From a virus: a stretch of 25,807 bases of DNA. Below, in pieces: positions 23,812-25,807 of the stretch. The DNA lies in the IMG/VR virus record IMGVR_UViG_3300031951_001081, positions 1 to 25,807 of that record; one strand, 5' to 3'. Each line of letters starts with the position of its first letter. Within the stretch, counting starts at the first letter, position 1. The translations under genes were made by a program, and so were the position numbers. The notes beneath the pieces are model-generated. The model had not been told where the DNA came from. It saw only the letters and a list, made by a program, of their open reading frames with translations, and did not search any database.

Positions 23812-23842
23812 CTGTATGTTTAGACATTAGGGTTTGTACCTA

Positions 23843-23871
23843 TTGTATGTTGCACTGCACACTGGTACTAT
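23843..23871 (+). promoter_or_regulatory. Candidate early promoter PE1
   Basis: TTGTAT (23843-23848), 17-base spacer, TACTAT (23866-23871) with TGG before it. The -35 is weak but the extended -10 may compensate. The start would be near 23878, exactly where a perfect 6-bp stem (CATCGC 23877-23882 with GCGATG 23896-23901) begins, so the RNA would carry a 5' hairpin. Confidence 0.5.
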
Positions 23872-23926
23872 TCAATCATCGCAGCAAGCAATACAGCGAT
23901 GCAGTAGCAGTAAGGGTTTTCCCTAG

Positions 23927-23955
23927 TAGACAATGCAGTAGATTCAGAGTACTAT
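23927..23955 (+). promoter_or_regulatory. Candidate early promoter PE2
   Basis: TAGACA (23927-23932, five of six), 17-base spacer, TACTAT (23950-23955). The box GTACTATTCAATC is identical to that of PE1, 84 bases upstream. The start would be near 23962, about 40 bases before ATG 24002. Confidence 0.5.
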
Positions 23956-24001
23956 TCAATCCATGCAGTAAACAATGCAGTTAACCTTTAGGAGATTTAA
24001 A

Positions 24002-24226
24002 ATGATCAAGCTCTTCAAAGTATCTGTTAAGTTTAATCGTATCCTTGGTAATCGTGGTGGTCGCTTCCTATCTATCTACAATAGTCAAGGTAAAAGAATT
24101 AATGGTAAAGTATTGACAAATGCATTTCTTTGGGTTAAATTCCAGCATGCTTCCACTGGTAAAGTAGAATGGGTTAAGAATTGGAATGTCAATCTGGTAG
24201 TGGCAGATCACTCTGTACACTTCTAA
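24002..24226 (+). CDS. Small basic early protein of unknown function
   Basis: A 74-residue protein: MIKLFKVSVKFNRILGNRGG, then RFLSIYNSQGKRINGKVLTN, then AFLWVKFQHASTGKVEWVKN, then WNVNLVVADHSVHF. It is basic and beta-like, with no known motif. I start at ATG 24002 (AGGAG seven bases before it) rather than at an in-frame ATG nine codons upstream, which has no site. It is the first gene of the plus-strand block. Its stop codon (24224-24226) touches the hammerhead ribozyme, so ribosomes finishing here would cover the 5' side of the ribozyme. Confidence 0.75.
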   Translation: MIKLFKVSVKFNRILGNRGGRFLSIYNSQGKRINGKVLTNAFLWVKFQHASTGKVEWVKNWNVNLVVADHSVHF

Positions 24227-24282
24227 GCTACACTGACGAGTCGTTAATCGACGAAACCCTCAGAGCATCGAGGGTCTGTAGC
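24227..24282 (+). ncRNA. Hammerhead self-cleaving ribozyme (type I)
   Basis: All parts of the hammerhead core are present. Stem I is GCTACA (24227-24232) with TGTAGC (24277-24282), 6 bp. Box CTGACGA (24233-24239) follows. Stem II is GTCG (24240-24243) with CGAC (24249-24252), loop TTAAT. Box GAAA is 24253-24256. Stem III is ACCCTC (24256-24261) with GAGGGT (24270-24275), loop AGAGCATC. Cleavage triplet GTC is 24274-24276; the cut falls after 24276. The open end is stem I, so type I. ACT (24219-24221) with AGT (24287-24289) could extend stem I beyond an internal loop, as known for natural type I ribozymes whose loop contacts loop II. No base deviates from the consensus CUGANGA...GAAA...NUH. 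Confidence 0.93.
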
Positions 24283-24319
24283 AAGCAGTAAACTATAATC
24301 TTTATAGGAGTATTGCATC

Positions 24320-24970
24320 ATGTTATCGAAGACTAGTAAACTAGGCTGTCATAGCTGGTCACTACAGGCATGGGACACTTGTCCTGGTGCTAGAGGTGAC
24401 GACGGTGAAGCAGTAGACGCATGTAAGTTTTGTTATGCTAGGCGTGGGAATTATGTTTATTCCAATGTTAAAGCAGTTCGAGCACGTAACCTAGAAGATT
24501 GGAAGTTAGATGACTGGTGCGATAGAATGGTTGACGCTATAGGCGAAGACCCTTATTTTAGGTGGTTCGATAGTGGCGATTGTTATCATCGAGAGTTAGC
24601 TTTAAAGATTCTCGAAGTAATGAGACGAACACCCAAGACTCAGCACTGGTTTCCTACTCGCATGCACAAGTTTGACAAGTTCAAAGATGTACTATTTGAC
24701 ATGTCGTGCTTGTCTAATGTCGTGGTTCGCTTGTCTAGTGATAGTGTGACTGGTGAGTGTCTTGATACTACTATGACATCGAGTGTCATTGTGCCTTATG
24801 CGAAGTATCCTACTAGTAGACCTAGTGACACTGTAGAGTGTGAAGCGTACACTCGTGAAGGTAAGTGTGGTGATTGTAGGGCGTGCTGGTCTAAGAATGT
24901 CAAGGTCATTGCATACCCTTATCATGGTACGTCGAAGGCGAAGGTTATTAAACTTGTAAAGGTGGCATAA
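24320..24970 (+). CDS. Phage Gp88-family Cys-rich protein
   Basis: A 216-residue protein. It begins MLSKTSKLGCHSWSLQAWDT with CPGA, the signature of the phage gene product 88 family, then DACKFCYARRGNY (Cys35, Cys38), WFDSGDCYHRELALKILEVM, TPKTQHWFPTRMHKF, and a C-terminal CGDCRACW (Cys183, Cys186, Cys189). It has 12 Cys in all. CxxCYA plus a C-terminal Cys cluster, with strand-helix repeats between, recalls radical-SAM-like phage proteins (Gp37/Gp68 type), so metal or Fe-S binding is plausible. No activity is established that I know. ATG 24320 has AGGAG ten bases before it. The leader after ribozyme cleavage would be 43 bases. The stop overlaps the next start as TAATG. Confidence 0.85.
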   Translation: MLSKTSKLGCHSWSLQAWDTCPGARGDDGEAVDACKFCYARRGNYVYSNVKAVRARNLEDWKLDDWCDRMVDAIGEDPYFRWFDSGDCYHRELALKILEVMRRTPKTQHWFPTRMHKFDKFKDVLFDMSCLSNVVVRLSSDSVTGECLDTTMTSSVIVPYAKYPTSRPSDTVECEAYTREGKCGDCRACWSKNVKVIAYPYHGTSKAKVIKLVKVA

Positions 24971-25191
24971 TGAAAACTATTGTACATGTGAACCAGCACA
25001 ATATTAAAAAGAATCGTAAGGAAAATTTATCTTTACCAGTCTTGACAGTGAAGACATATAAGAGTAATGTGTATGCTCATAAGGTAAAGATTCATGGGGA
25101 TTCAGAGATTGTATACAGTCCTGATAAACCTTTGTCTTGTGGTGCTCATGTCTGGATTCAGACTGATGGAGAGGTAGAAGTATTAGCATGA
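24970..25191 (+). CDS. Small conserved phage protein
   Basis: A 73-residue protein: MKTIVHVNQHNIKKNRKENL, SLPVLTVKTYKSNVYAHKVK, IHGDSEIVYSPDKPLSCGAH, then VWIQTDGEVEVLA. It is beta-rich and basic at the N-terminus. The combination VNQHNI, PVLTVKTYKSN-x-YAH and Y-S-P-x-KPLSCGA-x-VW is a recurring small phage protein that often lies near Gp88-family genes; its function is unknown. It starts in a TAATG overlap and ends in an ATGA overlap with a tiny membrane peptide gene. Confidence 0.75.
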   Translation: MKTIVHVNQHNIKKNRKENLSLPVLTVKTYKSNVYAHKVKIHGDSEIVYSPDKPLSCGAHVWIQTDGEVEVLA

Positions 25192-25265
25192 AAGCTTTAG
25201 CTGGTTTGTTGTTAGGGTTAGCACCTATTGTTTTTATAGTATTACTTTCTATATACTTGGGGTAA
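25188..25265 (+). CDS. 25-residue membrane peptide
   Basis: MKALAGLLLGLAPIVFIVLL followed by SIYLG. It is a single membrane helix with one Lys at the inner side. The start overlaps the previous stop as ATGA, so it is translationally coupled. It is too short for usual gene finding, but coupling and composition argue for a real product. The role is unknown. Confidence 0.58.
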   Translation: MKALAGLLLGLAPIVFIVLLSIYLG

Positions 25266-25269
25266 CGAA

Positions 25270-25371
25270 ATGAAAATAATTATGTTTGCGTTGTCAAGTC
25301 TATTGACTTTTATCTGGTTTGTTGCTATGATTGCTTTGTTGGGTATGACTATAGGAGCTGTTATATCATGA
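25270..25371 (+). CDS. 33-residue membrane peptide
   Basis: MKIIMFALSSLLTFIWFVAM, then IALLGMTIGAVIS. It is almost entirely hydrophobic, a single membrane span. It begins four bases after the 25-residue gene, with GGGG upstream, and its TGA overlaps the following ATG as ATGA. Two such peptides in a row suggest an early membrane-acting or regulatory module. The role is unknown. Confidence 0.55.
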   Translation: MKIIMFALSSLLTFIWFVAMIALLGMTIGAVIS

Positions 25372-25586
25372 GTATCGATCAGGAGTTTAAAATTAATAAC
25401 ATTATGTTCGATTATCGTAAAGAGATTGAAGACGATTTGTATTATATACATGAGTATATTGTCAAGTATCCTGAGTTATTGTCTGAGGTAGACTTTGAGA
25501 TCAGACAAGCTCGAGATGATATCCATGACATATTACTACGATTGAAGTATCTTACAGGAGCAGAGAAGGAGCACGAGTATGAGTGA
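25368..25586 (+). CDS. Small acidic helical protein
   Basis: A 72-residue protein: MSIDQEFKINNIMFDYRKEI, EDDLYYIHEYIVKYPELLSE, VDFEIRQARDDIHDILLRLK, then YLTGAEKEHEYE. It is helical, acidic and soluble, probably a helical hairpin. ATGA overlap at the start and an eight-base overlap at the end tie it to its neighbours. I do not recognise the family. Confidence 0.7.
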   Translation: MSIDQEFKINNIMFDYRKEIEDDLYYIHEYIVKYPELLSEVDFEIRQARDDIHDILLRLKYLTGAEKEHEYE

Positions 25587-25807
25587 TCGATTTGATTTAG
25601 AGAAAGATATAATGAATGTCTGGGCAACTGCAGAAGATCTTAATATTGTAAATAAACTTGTCTTAGATGGTGCTGAACCATTGACAGAAGATGAGATATC
25701 TAATATGATTATGGGTATCGAGCAGACCTTAGACTTGCGTTGTCGTAGTCTATGGGATACATTCTGTAGAGTGTATGAGCTTGATGGTTATCGTAAAATG
25801 AAACAGG
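25579..25807 (+). CDS. Acidic helical protein, N-terminal part (runs off the right edge)
   Basis: 76 residues are visible: MSDRFDLEKDIMNVWATAED, LNIVNKLVLDGAEPLTEDEI, SNMIMGIEQTLDLRCRSLWD, then TFCRVYELDGYRKMKQ. The reading frame is open to the edge. GGAGCACGAGT precedes the ATG and the gene overlaps the one before by eight bases. The pattern DLE-x-DIM-x-VW-x-T-x-EDL and the C-terminal LW-x-x-F-x-x-VYELD is seen in small early phage proteins of unknown function. Confidence 0.72.
   Translation, partial: MSDRFDLEKDIMNVWATAEDLNIVNKLVLDGAEPLTEDEISNMIMGIEQTLDLRCRSLWDTFCRVYELDGYRKMKQ

Larger units (their letters stand above)
23311..24001. other. Divergent control region without genes
   Basis: About 690 bases between the minus-strand terminase operon and the plus-strand early genes. 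No credible gene is seen: the short open frames here have no ribosome site and poor composition. It contains the late promoter P1, two covarying small hairpins, a C-rich tract (ACCCCCACCCCCCG, 23676-23689), a 22-bp tandem repeat, and two plus-strand promoter candidates with a shared box. The density of repeats and hairpins is unlike the rest of the window. It is the likely main transcription switch, and a replication start could also lie here. Confidence 0.75.

Noticed and set aside
23589-23823. Short open frames on both strands in the control region
   Set aside because: No ribosome sites, overlapping repeats and a Cys/His/Ser-rich random look.
24113-24141. TTGACA-17-TAAATT on the plus strand inside the 74-residue gene
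   Set aside because: The -35 is perfect but the -10 matches only four of six and lies within a well-supported gene. It is not strong enough to list as a promoter.
24294-24299. TATAAT between the ribozyme and the Gp88-family gene
   Set aside because: No -35-like sequence 16-18 bases upstream (AGGGTC) and no TGn extension. The RNA is better explained by upstream starts and ribozyme cleavage.
1-25807. tRNA genes and CRISPR arrays
   Set aside because: I looked for T-loop (GTTCGAnTC) and regularly spaced repeat patterns on both strands and found none that hold.

Overview
The window is one contiguous piece of a tailed-phage genome, most likely a virulent podovirus-like phage of a Gram-negative bacterium. 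The evidence is a long co-oriented late block with small and large terminase, portal, scaffold, HK97-fold major capsid protein, T7 gp11-like and gp12-like tail proteins, a tail-collar fibre and a set of internal virion (DNA-ejection) proteins. I see no tape measure, sheath or tail-tube gene, no integrase and no bacterial gene. The promoters look like host sigma70 type and the base composition is AT-rich. The general style resembles environmental marine and freshwater podoviruses, but the host cannot be named from the sequence.

Layout. Bases 1 to 23310 are all on the minus strand and read right to left. The packaging and head module comes first: small terminase, TerL, an HExxH protein, portal, a free-standing endonuclease VII, two small genes, scaffold and major capsid protein, followed by a hairpin terminator. 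Next is an adhesin module: an Ala/Ser/Asn-rich coiled fibre, a fibre with a 62-residue tandem repeat, a triple LamG protein and a fibre chaperone. A holin-like and small-protein module follows. The tail and ejection module comes last: gp11-like, gp12-like, collar fibre, and internal virion proteins, the largest of which seems to be divided over three overlapping genes. Bases 23311 to 24001 are a divergent control region without genes. From 24002 to the right end the genes are on the plus strand: small, early-type genes including a phage Gp88-family protein.

Genes are packed tightly, and ATGA, TAATG or short overlaps are the rule, so translational coupling is expected through most of both blocks. 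Three near-consensus minus-strand promoters (before the terminase operon, the endonuclease and the gp11-like gene) suggest that host RNA polymerase transcribes the late genes in at least three overlapping units.

The most striking item is a complete hammerhead self-cleaving ribozyme (type I topology, GUC cleavage site) at 24227-24282. It lies between the stop codon of the first plus-strand gene and the Gp88-family gene. All core nucleotides and all three stems are present. It should cut the early polycistronic RNA after position 24276 and give the downstream message a fresh 43-nt leader.
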